Assembly (NCBI RefSeq): GCF_947039605.1
Contig: NZ_CAMQZG010000009.1
Span: forward strand, 1-64,000
Reading direction: 5' to 3'
Length of the DNA: 64,000 nt
DNA from: an uncultured Clostridium sp.
GTDB lineage: Bacteria > Bacillota > Clostridia > Clostridiales > Clostridiaceae
Made by a program: the position numbers and the translations under genes. Of this stretch, positions 36,844 through 45,388 are shown in pieces. Numbering within the stretch: the first letter of the stretch is position 1; each line of letters opens with the position of its first letter. Under the pieces are notes generated by a model, which worked only from the letters and a program-made list of their open reading frames with translations, did not search any database and was not told the origin of the DNA.

Positions 36844-39021
36844 CTAATCTGCGGTTAGTGTAAATGTGATAGTTTCACCTTTTCTAACTACGTCACCTTC
36901 TTTGTGACTTTGGTCCGTTACAATTCCCTTACCTTCAAATTTAGCATTAAGCCCTATTTTTCCCACTAAACTTACTACCATCTCTTTTGAGTAGCCCATA
37001 AAACTAGGAATTATCACATCTTTATTATAATTAGAACTACCACCTGTGTAAAGTTTTATCTCAGTACCATCTGCAACCATATAGCCTGCCTTTGGTAACA
37101 TATCACTTATATATTCATCATTGCCTTCCACTTTATATTTCAACCCAGCTTCTTGCAATATTTTTTTAGCCTCAATTACCTTTAGGCCTCTAACCTCAGG
37201 AATCATTATATCACATTCATCCTCTTTAGACGCATCAAAATATGAAGGTTTCAAATAATTAAAGATATCTTCATAAACCATTTTAGCTACTGGCGTTGCT
37301 ATAACCCCACCATAATATGCTCCATCTTTAGGGTTGTCAATAGAAACAAAAAGAGAGATTTTAGCATCACTTGTTGGAACCATTGATATAAATGAAGATA
37401 CATAGCCTCCACCATAACCTCCACCTTCTTTAACTTTTTGTGCCGTTCCCGTCTTTCCACCTATTTGATAGCCTTCAATGCGAGAATTTTTAGCACCACC
37501 TTCAACTACTACACTTTCTAATATATCTCTAAATTCCTTAGATGTTTCTTCACTTATAATATCTTGTGTTATTTTAGGTTCAAATTCTTTATCAAGGATT
37601 TTCTTCCCACTAGTATCTACATGAGAAACTTCCTTCATAACATGAGGTTGTATTAAATCTCCACCATTTGCAATTGCATTAAATGCTGCCATAAACTGAA
37701 CCATATTAACTGTATTAGTCTGACCAAATGAAATTGTTGCAAGGTCTGTATCAGTAATCTTTTCAGCTTTTTTAATTATCCCTGGTGCTTCACCTGGTAA
37801 ATCTATTCCCGATTTACTTCCAAATCCAAATTTCTTTATATACTCTGTTAATTTCCCAGCCCCAAGTCTTTGTCCTAATGTCATAAATCCTGGGTTGCAA
37901 GAATTTTGTACTATGCCCTCAAAAGTTAACTCACCATGTCCTGTTCTTTTCCAACATCTAATATTTCTATCAGCTACTTTTAAACTTCCTGTACAATTAA
38001 ACAGCTCTCCATCTTCTATAAGTCCTTCTTCCATAGCCGCTGTAGCAGTTACTACCTTAAATATAGAACCTGGTTCAAATGTATCTGATACTGCTCTATT
38101 TCTCCACATTTTTTGTATTTTATCGCCATCTGTTTCACCTTTAAAATCCTCATATCCTTCATATGGATCATTCAAATCATATCCTGGTGCATTAACCATA
38201 CCTAATATTTCACCATTTCTTGGATCCATAGCTATGATACTTACTGCATCTGCATTAGTTTTTTCTTTTGTAATATTTGCTGCTTTCTCTACAAATTCTT
38301 GAATTTGCATATCAATAGTTAATATAACATCTTTTCCATCAATAGGTGGTTTGAACCTTGAAATTGTATCTGTAATATCATATCCATCCTTTGCAATTTC
38401 TGTAATTCTAACCCCTGGAGTTCCTGCAAGGACACTATCATACATAAGTTCAACCCCTGTAAGACCTTTCCCATCAGAATTAGTCGTTCCTATTACATGT
38501 GATAATAATTCGTCATTTGGATAATATCTTACAGTATCTGCCGATACCATAATTCCTTTAATATCTAACTCTTTTACTTTATCTGCTTTTTCTTTATCAA
38601 CCCTTCTTGCTAAAATAGAACTTTGTGCTGGTGCACCTGATGGAAGTTTATAATTAAGTTGTTTTAAAACTTTTGCCTCCTCTAGCTCTAAAGCTTTTGA
38701 TAGCCCTTTTGCAAGCTCTTCATTCGTTGTATTATGTTCCTTATTATATTTTGCTACAGTTTTCAAGTCTATGTCTACCCTATACACATTCCCACTTACA
38801 GCTATTTCCTTTCCATTTCTGTCAAGAATCTTACCTCTTTTAGCAGATATCTTTACATCACTTGTCCACTGCTCGACTGCCATTTTAGAATATTCTTGAT
38901 GTTTAAATATCATAATATAACTTGTCCTTATTATAAGCAAAAACAATATTAAACATAAGAATGATGACCCTATAATTATTCTTCTTTTTATAGTTGCATT
39001 ATCATTGAAACTTCTCTTCAT
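36844..39021 (-). CDS. Class B penicillin-binding protein with PASTA domains (SpoVD/PBP2B type), second copy
   Basis: A septal or sporulation transpeptidase. The 725-residue protein has an N-terminal membrane helix (about residues 16-33), a dimerisation domain (RGKILDRNG...), a transpeptidase domain with SIFK (active-site Ser319), SCN (374-376) and KTG (523-525), then two PASTA domains (about 605-725). A cysteine pair, C343 and C356, lies near the active site; in Bacillus SpoVD a similar pair is redox-controlled by StoA. It follows a paralogue (39119-41338) as pbpB and spoVD do in Bacillus; by order this would be spoVD, but sequence does not prove it. Confidence 0.88.
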   Translation of the reverse strand: MKRSFNDNATIKRRIIIGSSFLCLILFLLIIRTSYIMIFKHQEYSKMAVEQWTSDVKISAKRGKILDRNGKEIAVSGNVYRVDIDLKTVAKYNKEHNTTNEELAKGLSKALELEEAKVLKQLNYKLPSGAPAQSSILARRVDKEKADKVKELDIKGIMVSADTVRYYPNDELLSHVIGTTNSDGKGLTGVELMYDSVLAGTPGVRITEIAKDGYDITDTISRFKPPIDGKDVILTIDMQIQEFVEKAANITKEKTNADAVSIIAMDPRNGEILGMVNAPGYDLNDPYEGYEDFKGETDGDKIQKMWRNRAVSDTFEPGSIFKVVTATAAMEEGLIEDGELFNCTGSLKVADRNIRCWKRTGHGELTFEGIVQNSCNPGFMTLGQRLGAGKLTEYIKKFGFGSKSGIDLPGEAPGIIKKAEKITDTDLATISFGQTNTVNMVQFMAAFNAIANGGDLIQPHVMKEVSHVDTSGKKILDKEFEPKITQDIISEETSKEFRDILESVVVEGGAKNSRIEGYQIGGKTGTAQKVKEGGGYGGGYVSSFISMVPTSDAKISLFVSIDNPKDGAYYGGVIATPVAKMVYEDIFNYLKPSYFDASKEDECDIMIPEVRGLKVIEAKKILQEAGLKYKVEGNDEYISDMLPKAGYMVADGTEIKLYTGGSSNYNKDVIIPSFMGYSKEMVVSLVGKIGLNAKFEGKGIVTDQSHKEGDVVRKGETITFTLTAD

Positions 39022-39042
39022 AATTAACCTCCAATATCAAAA

Positions 39043-39071
39043 TAAGGATGTACCTATTAGATACATCCTTA
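39043..39071 (-). terminator. Hairpin between the two PBP genes
   Basis: A 10-bp stem (39043-39052 with 39062-39071) lies between the PBP genes. Its minus-strand tail (TTTTG) is weak. The arm sequence AAGGATGTA is the same as in the hairpin at 41375-41405 upstream of the first PBP gene. Confidence 0.6.
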
Positions 39072-39118
39072 AATAATATGTTAATTAATTGAATTAAATT
39101 ACTTGTATTTCAATTTTT

Positions 39119-41338
39119 TTATTCTATCATAAATTTAATAGTTTCACCTTGACTTACAGTTTCTCCCCCCTCTATACTCTGTCTTATTACTTTTCCACTA
39201 GTTTTATCAAATTTTGCATCAAGTCCAATCTTCTTAAATATATCTCTAACCATCTGAGTAGTATACCCTAACATATCTGGAACTATAGTTTTATTTTCTT
39301 TGCTACTCCCCTTTGTTAATTCAATACTTATTGTTGAATCTTTTTTCACAAGACTTCCTGGAAGAACATCAGTTTCTTTTACATTATCTCCCTCTCCGGT
39401 AAATCTTACTTTCAAATCTTCATCTTCTATCATTTTTTGACCTTGTGCTTTATTTATTCCTCTTACCTCTGGCATTATAACTGAAGAACTCATATTTGTT
39501 TCAAAATTTAATTCATCTATAGACTTATAACCATTAATGGCTTCTAAAATCTCTTTAATTACCGGTCCTGCCATCATCCCTCCAGATGCTGATGCACTTT
39601 TAGGATTTTCTATTGTTACAAGAATACTTACCTTTGGATTATTAGCTGGTGCCATAGCTATAAATGATGCTATTCTACCCTGTCCATATCCACCTGTGCT
39701 TGCAACCATTTCTGCTGTACCAGTTTTTCCACCAATTCTAAAGCCCTCTATATAAGCACTACGTCCGGTTCCATTTTCAACAACACTTTCTAATATAGTT
39801 TTTAATGTATCTGATGTTTCCTTACTAATAACAGGTTTTTTTTCAATCTTATAACTATCATTTATGACTACAGCCCCATCTTTTGTAGTACTTGCAATAT
39901 CTTTCATTAAATGTGGAGTCATTAAATATCCCCCATTAATAGTAGCATTAAACCCTGTTAAAAGTTGAACCATACTGACTGCATTAGTTTGTCCAAAAGA
40001 AATCGTTGCAAGGTCTGAATCACTCATAGTTTCTGGTGTTTTAATGATACCAACACTTTCTCCTGTTATATCAATTCCTGTCTCACTTCCAAATCCAAAA
40101 GCTTTAATATATTCATAAAGCTTTTCTTTTCCAAGTTTTTTACCAAGGTCCATAAGACCTACATTACATGAATTTTCTATTATTTGTATAAATGTCTGCG
40201 GTCCATGGCCTGTTCTATTCCAACAATGAATTCTTCGTCCATCAATTAGATAATATCCATTGCAATAATAAGTTTCACCTTTATTTGCAAGTCCTTCTTC
40301 AATAGCTGCTGCTGCTGTTATTATTTTAAAAGTTGAACCTGGTTCATATAAATCTGAAACCACTTTATTTCTCCACATTTTTTGTACTTGTTCAGATTCA
40401 TTTTTCCCTGCAAATTTTTCAAATCCTTCATGTGGTTTATTAGGATTATAATCAGGATTTGTAGCAAGTGCTAAAATCTCATTATTATTAGGGTCCATAA
40501 CTAATACACTTACAGACTCTGCTTTATTATCAATTAAAGCTTTCTCCGCCGCTTTCTCAGCTATATACTGAACTTTTTCATCAATAGTTAAAACTATGTC
40601 TTTTCCATTGATAGGCGGTGTAAATGTTGCTGTTTCAAGTGGCAACTCACTTTTATCATACCCATCAAGTTCTGCAATTCTAACTCCTGGAATTCCTGAT
40701 AAAATAGTATCATAATATAATTCTATTCCATTAAGACCTTGTCCATCTTGATTTACATTTCCTAAAATATAAGAAGAAAATTCATCATTTGGATAATATC
40801 TTTTTGTATCTGAACTTATTAAAAATCCAAAATACTTTAAATTTTTTATAGCATCTGCTTGTTCTTTTGTAATTCTTCTTGCAAAAATAGCACTACTTGC
40901 TAATTTTCCTGAATCAAGCTTTAAATTAATTTTATCCCGTATACTTTTTTCATTAGCTTTCAAAATCGCACTTAGTTCTTTTGCTAAAATACCCTCTTGA
41001 ACTTTTATATCCACATCATTTTTTTCAGCTTTGCTTTCAATAGTTTGTCTAAGACTTATAAGATCTGCATCAAGTCTATAAACATCACCACTAACAGCTA
41101 ATTGCTTTCCATTTCTATCTAAAAGACGCCCTCTTTTAGCATCAATTTGTATTTCATTTACTATCTGTTCATCAGCAAGCTTTTTATACTCCGCTCCCTT
41201 AAATACTACTCTGTAAACTAAAAAAATTGTAACGTATAAAAAACCAAGTCCAAGTATAATAAGCATTACCATTGTTCTCTCTTTCATACTAATTCTTAAT
41301 TCTTTAGTCATTTTAGGTTTCTGTCTCTTCTTCAACAC
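39119..41338 (-). CDS. Class B penicillin-binding protein with PASTA domains (PBP2B/SpoVD type), first copy
   Basis: The 739-residue class B transpeptidase has a basic cytoplasmic tail, a membrane helix (about residues 24-42), a dimerisation domain, a transpeptidase domain with STFK (active-site Ser335), SCN (390-392) and KTG (538-540), and two PASTA domains (about 625-739). Cysteines 359 and 372 flank a loop near the active site. The start is GTG 41338 with GGGGG six bases upstream. By position behind ftsL it corresponds to pbpB/ftsI, the vegetative septal transpeptidase; its neighbour would be spoVD. Confidence 0.88.
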   Translation of the reverse strand: MLKKRQKPKMTKELRISMKERTMVMLIILGLGFLYVTIFLVYRVVFKGAEYKKLADEQIVNEIQIDAKRGRLLDRNGKQLAVSGDVYRLDADLISLRQTIESKAEKNDVDIKVQEGILAKELSAILKANEKSIRDKINLKLDSGKLASSAIFARRITKEQADAIKNLKYFGFLISSDTKRYYPNDEFSSYILGNVNQDGQGLNGIELYYDTILSGIPGVRIAELDGYDKSELPLETATFTPPINGKDIVLTIDEKVQYIAEKAAEKALIDNKAESVSVLVMDPNNNEILALATNPDYNPNKPHEGFEKFAGKNESEQVQKMWRNKVVSDLYEPGSTFKIITAAAAIEEGLANKGETYYCNGYYLIDGRRIHCWNRTGHGPQTFIQIIENSCNVGLMDLGKKLGKEKLYEYIKAFGFGSETGIDITGESVGIIKTPETMSDSDLATISFGQTNAVSMVQLLTGFNATINGGYLMTPHLMKDIASTTKDGAVVINDSYKIEKKPVISKETSDTLKTILESVVENGTGRSAYIEGFRIGGKTGTAEMVASTGGYGQGRIASFIAMAPANNPKVSILVTIENPKSASASGGMMAGPVIKEILEAINGYKSIDELNFETNMSSSVIMPEVRGINKAQGQKMIEDEDLKVRFTGEGDNVKETDVLPGSLVKKDSTISIELTKGSSKENKTIVPDMLGYTTQMVRDIFKKIGLDAKFDKTSGKVIRQSIEGGETVSQGETIKFMIE

Positions 41339-41374
41339 TAATTACCCCCATAAAAATCTACTTTTATAAACTTT

Positions 41375-41405
41375 AAGGATGTACTTATATAAAAAGTACA
41401 TCCTT
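41375..41405 (-). terminator. Hairpin between ftsL and the first PBP gene
   Basis: A perfect 12-bp stem (41375-41386 with 41394-41405, loop of seven) follows the ftsL stop codon. The minus-strand tail AAAGTTTATAAAAG is only weakly T-rich, so this may be an attenuator or mRNA-stabilising stem rather than a full stop. Confidence 0.6.
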
Positions 41406-41422
41406 ATAAACTTACTATTATG

Positions 41423-41824
41423 TTAAGGAACTATATTTACTACGTCTTCTTTCTTTGGATAAATCATATTTAATTCATCAGCTGCTATCTTTTCTATTTT
41501 CTCTAAAGATAACCCTTCTGATATTTTTATATTTAAATCCTCATTACCTTCTGATAAAACTTTTATTTGACCATTAACATCTTTAATATCAGACTGTAAT
41601 CCAAATATCATATTATATCTTAAAAGAACTATAACTCCTAGTAATAATACCCCTACTGTACAAGAAGTTATTCTTTTAACCATTTGATAATTTGCTCTTT
41701 TTTCTCTTTCATTTTGACGCCTAAAATATCTTTCCTCTGATTTTCTTCTTTCGTGTTGTGATTGTTTTTTCTTTGGTTCAAGTGTTTTTCTTTGTATATC
41801 ATTTCGTAAATTCTCTATACCCAT
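41423..41824 (-). CDS. ftsL: FtsL-like cell division protein
   Basis: A 133-residue bitopic membrane protein: a strongly basic cytoplasmic part (residues 1-48), one membrane helix (about 51-68, ITSCTVGVLLLGVIVLLR), and an extracellular leucine-zipper-like coil (SDIKDVNGQIKVLSEGNEDLNIKI, about 77-100) followed by a conserved end region. This matches FtsL/DivIC in size and layout. Position between rsmH and pbpB supports FtsL. ATG has AAGGTGG upstream. Confidence 0.85.
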   Translation of the reverse strand: MGIENLRNDIQRKTLEPKKKQSQHERRKSEERYFRRQNEREKRANYQMVKRITSCTVGVLLLGVIVLLRYNMIFGLQSDIKDVNGQIKVLSEGNEDLNIKISEGLSLEKIEKIAADELNMIYPKKEDVVNIVP

Positions 41825-41863
41825 TCACTTAACCACCTTATTTTTGTAACGTATTCTATTATA

Positions 41864-42796
41864 TTATAATTTTTCTAAAACTCTTAACTTAGCACTTCTG
41901 CTTCTTGGATTATATTCAAGTTCTTCTTCTGATGCATCTATTGGCTTCTTTGTTAATATCTTAACTTCTGGATCACTATTACATACACATATTGGGAAGC
42001 CACTTGGACAACTACATGGATTTGTTAAATCTATATATGTCTTTTTAACTATTCTATCTTCTAATGAGTGGAATGTTATTATTGCCATTCTTCCACCTTT
42101 ATTAAGTTTGCTTACTCCATCTCTGATTGTATTTGCTATTATAGCAAGCTCTCTGTTTACTTCTATTCTTATTGCTTGGAATGTTCTTTTTGCTGGGTGT
42201 GGTCCCTCTCTTCTAGCTTTTGCTGGTATAGCTGATTTTATAATTTCAACAAGTTCAAATGTTGTTTCTATAGACTTCTCTTCTCTTGCACTAACTATAA
42301 ACTGTGCTATTCTCTTTGCAAATTTTTCTTCCCCATACTCTCTTATAATTCTATATAATTGGTCTGTTGTATATCCATTTATAATTTCATGTGCACTAAA
42401 TGCTTCTTCTCTGTTCATTCTCATGTCTAAAGGTGCATCTTTCATGTAACTAAATCCTCTATCAGCTGTATCAAGTTGATATGATGATACTCCAAGGTCT
42501 ATTAATATTCCATCAACACCCTCTATATCAAGCTCATCTAATACTGATTTTATACTTTCAAAGTTACTATGTACTAAAGTTGCATTATTAAAATCTTTTA
42601 ATTTTTCTCCTGCTGCCTTTAGTGCATCCTTATCTTGGTCTATTCCAATAAGTCTACCTTCACTACCTAAATGCTCTAAAATAACTGATGAATGACCTGC
42701 ACCACCTAGAGTACAGTCAACATAAATTCCATCTTTTTTTATATTTAATCCTTCTATACACTCGTTTAAAAGAACTGATATATGCTTAAATTCCAT
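41864..42796 (-). CDS. rsmH: 16S rRNA (cytosine-1402-N4)-methyltransferase RsmH
   Basis: RsmH (MraW) makes N4-methyl-C1402 in the decoding centre of 16S rRNA. The 310-residue protein has the SAM motif [14 protein letters not shown] near residues 27-40, [14 protein letters not shown] near 98-111, FAKRIA and [18 protein letters not shown] near 205-222, and C-terminal [13 protein letters not shown] cysteine-rich insert ([13 protein letters not shown]) near residues 265-277 is usual for the family. ATG 42796 with AAGGAG six bases upstream is chosen over 42823. It is the first gene of the wall cluster; mraZ, which usually precedes it, is absent. Confidence 0.95.
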   Translation of the reverse strand: MEFKHISVLLNECIEGLNIKKDGIYVDCTLGGAGHSSVILEHLGSEGRLIGIDQDKDALKAAGEKLKDFNNATLVHSNFESIKSVLDELDIEGVDGILIDLGVSSYQLDTADRGFSYMKDAPLDMRMNREEAFSAHEIINGYTTDQLYRIIREYGEEKFAKRIAQFIVSAREEKSIETTFELVEIIKSAIPAKARREGPHPAKRTFQAIRIEVNRELAIIANTIRDGVSKLNKGGRMAIITFHSLEDRIVKKTYIDLTNPCSCPSGFPICVCNSDPEVKILTKKPIDASEEELEYNPRSRSAKLRVLEKL

Positions 42797-43215
42797 TTTG
42801 TTCTCCTTATATTCCAAATCCATTATTTTTCTATATTTGTTAGAAAACCAATGTTTTTATCATTATATTCTTCCTGTTTGTTTAAATGATATATGTTAAG
42901 GTATCTATCAAATTTTACATTACTTAAAACTCATTTCCTGAGAGTTTTTTAAACTTAAATAGGTATAATTAAAATTATTATTATACTCACCTAAAAACAT
43001 ATTCTTTATCTTTATCTCATATACTAATAACTTATACAAATATAAATTATCCTTATATATATAATTTACACTATATACCTACAAGATTGCAACAACTTTT
43101 CACCACTTTTTATTAGATTTCATTTAATAAATATTAATTCTATTATATAAATAGTTAATCAATTCACCTTTTTTTATACAATATCATATAATATACTACA
43201 ACATTTAATTATTTT
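42797..43215. other. AT-rich intergenic region before rsmH
   Basis: About 420 bases without a coding gene. It must hold the promoter of the wall cluster. A short minus-strand stem (AAAACTC...GAGTTTT, near 42930-42955) is visible but has no clear role. I see no mraZ fragment, no repeat, and no RNA gene in it. Confidence 0.6.
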
Positions 43216-43244
43216 TTGACATTCTCCATCAATTATTATAGAAT
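43216..43244 (+). promoter_or_regulatory. Sigma-A promoter of tRNA-Sec
   Basis: TTGACA (43216-43221) and TAGAAT (43239-43244) with a 17-base spacer, ending 13 bases before the first base of tRNA-Sec. Only one position of the -10 differs from consensus. Confidence 0.8.
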
Positions 43245-43257
43245 AAAGTAGATATAT

Positions 43258-43354
43258 GGGAGTAGATAGGGGCTGGTGTCTCTACGGGTCTTCAAAACCT
43301 AGTTGTGGTACTAATACTATCATTGGTGAGTTCGATTCTCACATATTCCCGCCA
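43258..43354 (+). tRNA. selC: tRNA-Sec (anticodon UCA)
   Basis: A 97-base selenocysteine tRNA with encoded CCA (43352-43354). The acceptor GGGAGTAG pairs with ATATTCCC (long acceptor; the eighth pair is imperfect). The D arm has a six-pair stem AGGGGC/GTCTCT with the short TGGT loop typical of tRNA-Sec. The anticodon loop is CTTCAAA with TCA, there is a long variable arm, and the T arm is GTGAG/CTCAC with TTCGATT. UCA reads UGA codons. The organism therefore should make selenoproteins; selA, selB and selD are not in this window. Confidence 0.93.
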
Positions 43355-43356
43355 AT

Positions 43357-43402
43357 AAAAAAGGTATTGATTTAAGTTTTTCTTAAAACAATACCTTTTT
43401 TT
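43357..43402 (+). terminator. Bidirectional terminator after tRNA-Sec
   Basis: A 13-bp stem (43357-43369 with 43389-43401), A-tract on one side and T-tract on the other, lies between tRNA-Sec and the convergent membrane-protein gene whose stop codon is at 43412. It can serve both. Confidence 0.88.
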
Positions 43403-43411
43403 CTACAAATT

Positions 43412-43792
43412 TTAATATTTCCTCTCGTAATACCTAGATGACAAACTCATAAAAATTCCATTCAATAAAATAATTGTCGTAATTAAATTTCCTACTCGAT
43501 AAAATCCCTTTAAATACAACAATATAGCTATTCCTATTTGAATAAAAATTATTATATTGTTAGTTGCCATATGAGTCTTGCTTCTTATCATTGTGTTTCT
43601 CTCATCATTTATTTCTAAACGCTCTTCTTCACTTGTATTATTCATAAAAACTAATCCAATAATAAATGCTATCATAGTACACCCTAATGTTAAAACTTTA
43701 TTTTCTGTCATAAAATATAATAAAATTCCTAATCCCTGCATTATAGCTACTACTATTAATAAAATTACTTTTTTGACCATACTTTCACCCAT
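43412..43792 (-). CDS. Small four-helix membrane protein (DUF2178-like) paired with Xre regulator
   Basis: A membrane protein of about 126 residues with hydrophobic helices near residues 5-22, 30-46, 75-92 and 97-115. Between helices two and three is the conserved cytoplasmic stretch EINDERNTMIRSKTH, which resembles DUF2178 proteins; function is unknown. Genes of this type often follow a short Xre regulator, as here. I start at ATG 43792, with GAGGGG nine bases upstream in the end of the regulator gene; ATG 43780 is possible. The ORF start at 43828 is rejected. Confidence 0.7.
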   Translation of the reverse strand: MGESMVKKVILLIVVAIMQGLGILLYFMTENKVLTLGCTMIAFIIGLVFMNNTSEEERLEINDERNTMIRSKTHMATNNIIIFIQIGIAILLYLKGFYRVGNLITTIILLNGIFMSLSSRYYERKY

Positions 43793-43796
43793 TTGA

Positions 43797-43994
43797 TTAC
43801 TCCCCCTCATAAATAAATATTTCTTCAATTTTTAAATTAAAATATTTTGCTATTTTAAAAGCTAAAATTATTGAAGGATTATACCTTCCATTTTCTAAAG
43901 AGCTTATTGTTTGTCTTGAAACTTTCAGCTCTTTTGCTAAACTCTCCTGATTTATTCCTCTTTCTATCCTTATACTTTCTAAATTATTTTTCAT
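43797..43994 (-). CDS. Short Xre-family transcriptional regulator
   Basis: A 65-residue protein that is almost entirely a helix-turn-helix: RIERGINQESLAKELKVSRQTISSLENGRYNPSIILAFKIAKYFNLKIEEIF. Such single-domain regulators usually control a neighbouring membrane protein and themselves. AAAGGAAG lies upstream of the ATG. Two copies of a near-palindromic sequence flank its promoter (44017-44075), which fits autoregulation. It is co-transcribed with the membrane protein gene after it. Confidence 0.88.
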   Translation of the reverse strand: MKNNLESIRIERGINQESLAKELKVSRQTISSLENGRYNPSIILAFKIAKYFNLKIEEIFIYEGE

Positions 43995-44012
43995 ATTTTC
44001 TTCCTTTCCATA

Positions 44013-44075
44013 TGTAAAGTTAGCTTTACACCTAAATTATACTATTATATTCATCGGTATAGCAAGTTAACTTTA
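44013..44075 (-). promoter_or_regulatory. xre promoter with two operator-like repeats
   Basis: On the minus strand, -35 TTGCTA (44060-44065) and -10 TATAAT (44036-44041) have an 18-base spacer. AAGTTAGCTTTA (44017-44028) and AAGTTAACTTTA (44064-44075) differ at one base; one lies over the -35 and the other in the early transcribed leader. The first is also the core of a perfect 7-bp inverted repeat, 44013-44019 with 44024-44030. These look like Xre binding sites. Confidence 0.7.
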
Positions 44076-44091
44076 TAAGTAATAAAAAAAT

Positions 44092-44118
44092 AGAACCTAT
44101 GGAAATTCCATAAGCTCT
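44092..44118 (-). terminator. Terminator after ychF
   Basis: An 11-bp stem with two wobble pairs (44092-44102 with 44108-44118) and a minus-strand tail TATTTTTTT immediately downstream of the ychF stop codon. Confidence 0.85.
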
Positions 44119-44128
44119 ATCTTTTATA

Positions 44129-45226
44129 TTATACGTTAAATCTGAATTGAACAACGTCTCCATCTTTCATAACGTACTCTTTACCTTCTAATCTATAAAG
44201 ACCTTTATCTTTAGCTGCTGGCTCTGAACCACATTCAACTAAATCATTGTACCCTACTACTTCAGCTCTAATAAATCCTCTTTCAATATCTGAGTGGATT
44301 TTACTAGCTGCTGCTGGTGCTTTTGTTCCTTCTTTAATTGTCCAAGCTCTAACTTCTTGAACTCCTGCTGTAAGGTAACTGATTAATCCAAGAAGTCTAT
44401 AACTTTCTTGTATTAACTTATCAAGCCCTGATTCATTCAAGCCATACTCTTCTAGCATTTCAGCTTTTTCTTCATCATCAAGTCCTGATAATTCTTCTTC
44501 AAGTTTAGCTGATACAACTGTTGTACCTGCTGCTTCATTTGTTGCAAACTCTTTAACTTTAAGAACCATATCATTTTCAAGGTTCCCTTCCATCATATCT
44601 TCTTCTGATATATTACAAGCATAAAGAACTGGCTTTGATGTTATAAGGAATAGACCTTTCATAAGCATTTCTTCTTCTTCATCCATATCTAAAGTTCTTG
44701 CTGGTTTATTAAGTTCAAGATGATCTTTAACTCTTTGCATTAATGCTTGCTCTGCTTTAGCATTCTTATCTCCAGATCTTACTGCTTTAGTACCTTTTTC
44801 AAGTCTTTTTTCAATAACATCAAGGTCCGCAAATATAAGCTCTAAACTTATTGTTTCAATATCTCTTATAGGGTCAACTGAACCTTCTACGTGTATAACA
44901 TTTTCATCTTCAAAACATCTAACAACGTGAACTATTGATTCAACTTCTCTTATATGTGATAAGAATTTGTTTCCAAGTCCTTCACCTTTACTAGCCCCTT
45001 TAACAAGACCTGCAATATCATAAAATTCTATTGCTGTATAAATTTTTCTTTTTGTTCCATACATTTTCTCTAAAACATCTAATCTTTTATCTGGGACACT
45101 AACAACTCCAATATTTGGTTCGATAGTACAGAATGGATAATTTGCTGATTCTGCTCCAGCCTTTGTTATAGCATTAAATAATGTACTTTTTCCTACATTT
45201 GGTAGGCCAACTATTCCTAATCTCAT
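44129..45226 (-). CDS. ychF: Redox-regulated ATPase YchF (Obg family)
   Basis: YchF is a ribosome-associated Obg-family P-loop protein that prefers ATP. The 365-residue protein has G1 GLPNVGKSTLFNAIT at residues 6-20, G3 DIAGLVKGASKGEGLGN near 70-86, the non-standard G4 ACNISEED near 203-210 that explains ATP preference, and a C-terminal TGS domain (YLTAGVQEVRAWTIKEGTKAPAAA...DIERGFIRAEVV). Monocistronic, with its own terminator; ATG has AAAGGA upstream. Confidence 0.96.
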   Translation of the reverse strand: MRLGIVGLPNVGKSTLFNAITKAGAESANYPFCTIEPNIGVVSVPDKRLDVLEKMYGTKRKIYTAIEFYDIAGLVKGASKGEGLGNKFLSHIREVESIVHVVRCFEDENVIHVEGSVDPIRDIETISLELIFADLDVIEKRLEKGTKAVRSGDKNAKAEQALMQRVKDHLELNKPARTLDMDEEEEMLMKGLFLITSKPVLYACNISEEDMMEGNLENDMVLKVKEFATNEAAGTTVVSAKLEEELSGLDDEEKAEMLEEYGLNESGLDKLIQESYRLLGLISYLTAGVQEVRAWTIKEGTKAPAAASKIHSDIERGFIRAEVVGYNDLVECGSEPAAKDKGLYRLEGKEYVMKDGDVVQFRFNV

Positions 45227-45337
45227 CTATGTACATTCCTTTCATTTTTAACTTATTAATTTACCTATAAATTATACTCTAGCTTTTATTATATTTCAAG
45301 CTATGGATAATAATGTATTTATAGGCATTTACTTATA

Positions 45338-45368
45338 TATATATAGTTAAGCATATATAGACATACTA
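45338..45368 (+). promoter_or_regulatory. Candidate sigma-G promoter of pdaA
   Basis: CATACTA (45362-45368) matches the forespore sigma-G -10 consensus exactly, with TATATA 18 bases upstream matching four of six -35 positions. The local DNA is very AT-rich, so chance matches are likely. Bacillus pdaA is sigma-G dependent, which supports the reading. Confidence 0.45.
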
Positions 45369-45388
45369 TATGTAACGAGGTGATATTT

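Noticed and set aside
37895..38302. A 135-codon open frame on the plus strand
   Set aside because: Antisense to the second PBP gene, within the conserved transpeptidase domain.
42797..42823. Longer N-terminus of RsmH (nine extra residues)
   Set aside because: The Shine-Dalgarno AAGGAG lies inside this extension, six bases before ATG 42796.
43258..43354. Considered an ordinary long-variable-arm tRNA (Ser or Leu)
   Set aside because: The anticodon is UCA, the D stem has six pairs with a TGGT loop, and the acceptor is extended, all of which point to tRNA-Sec.
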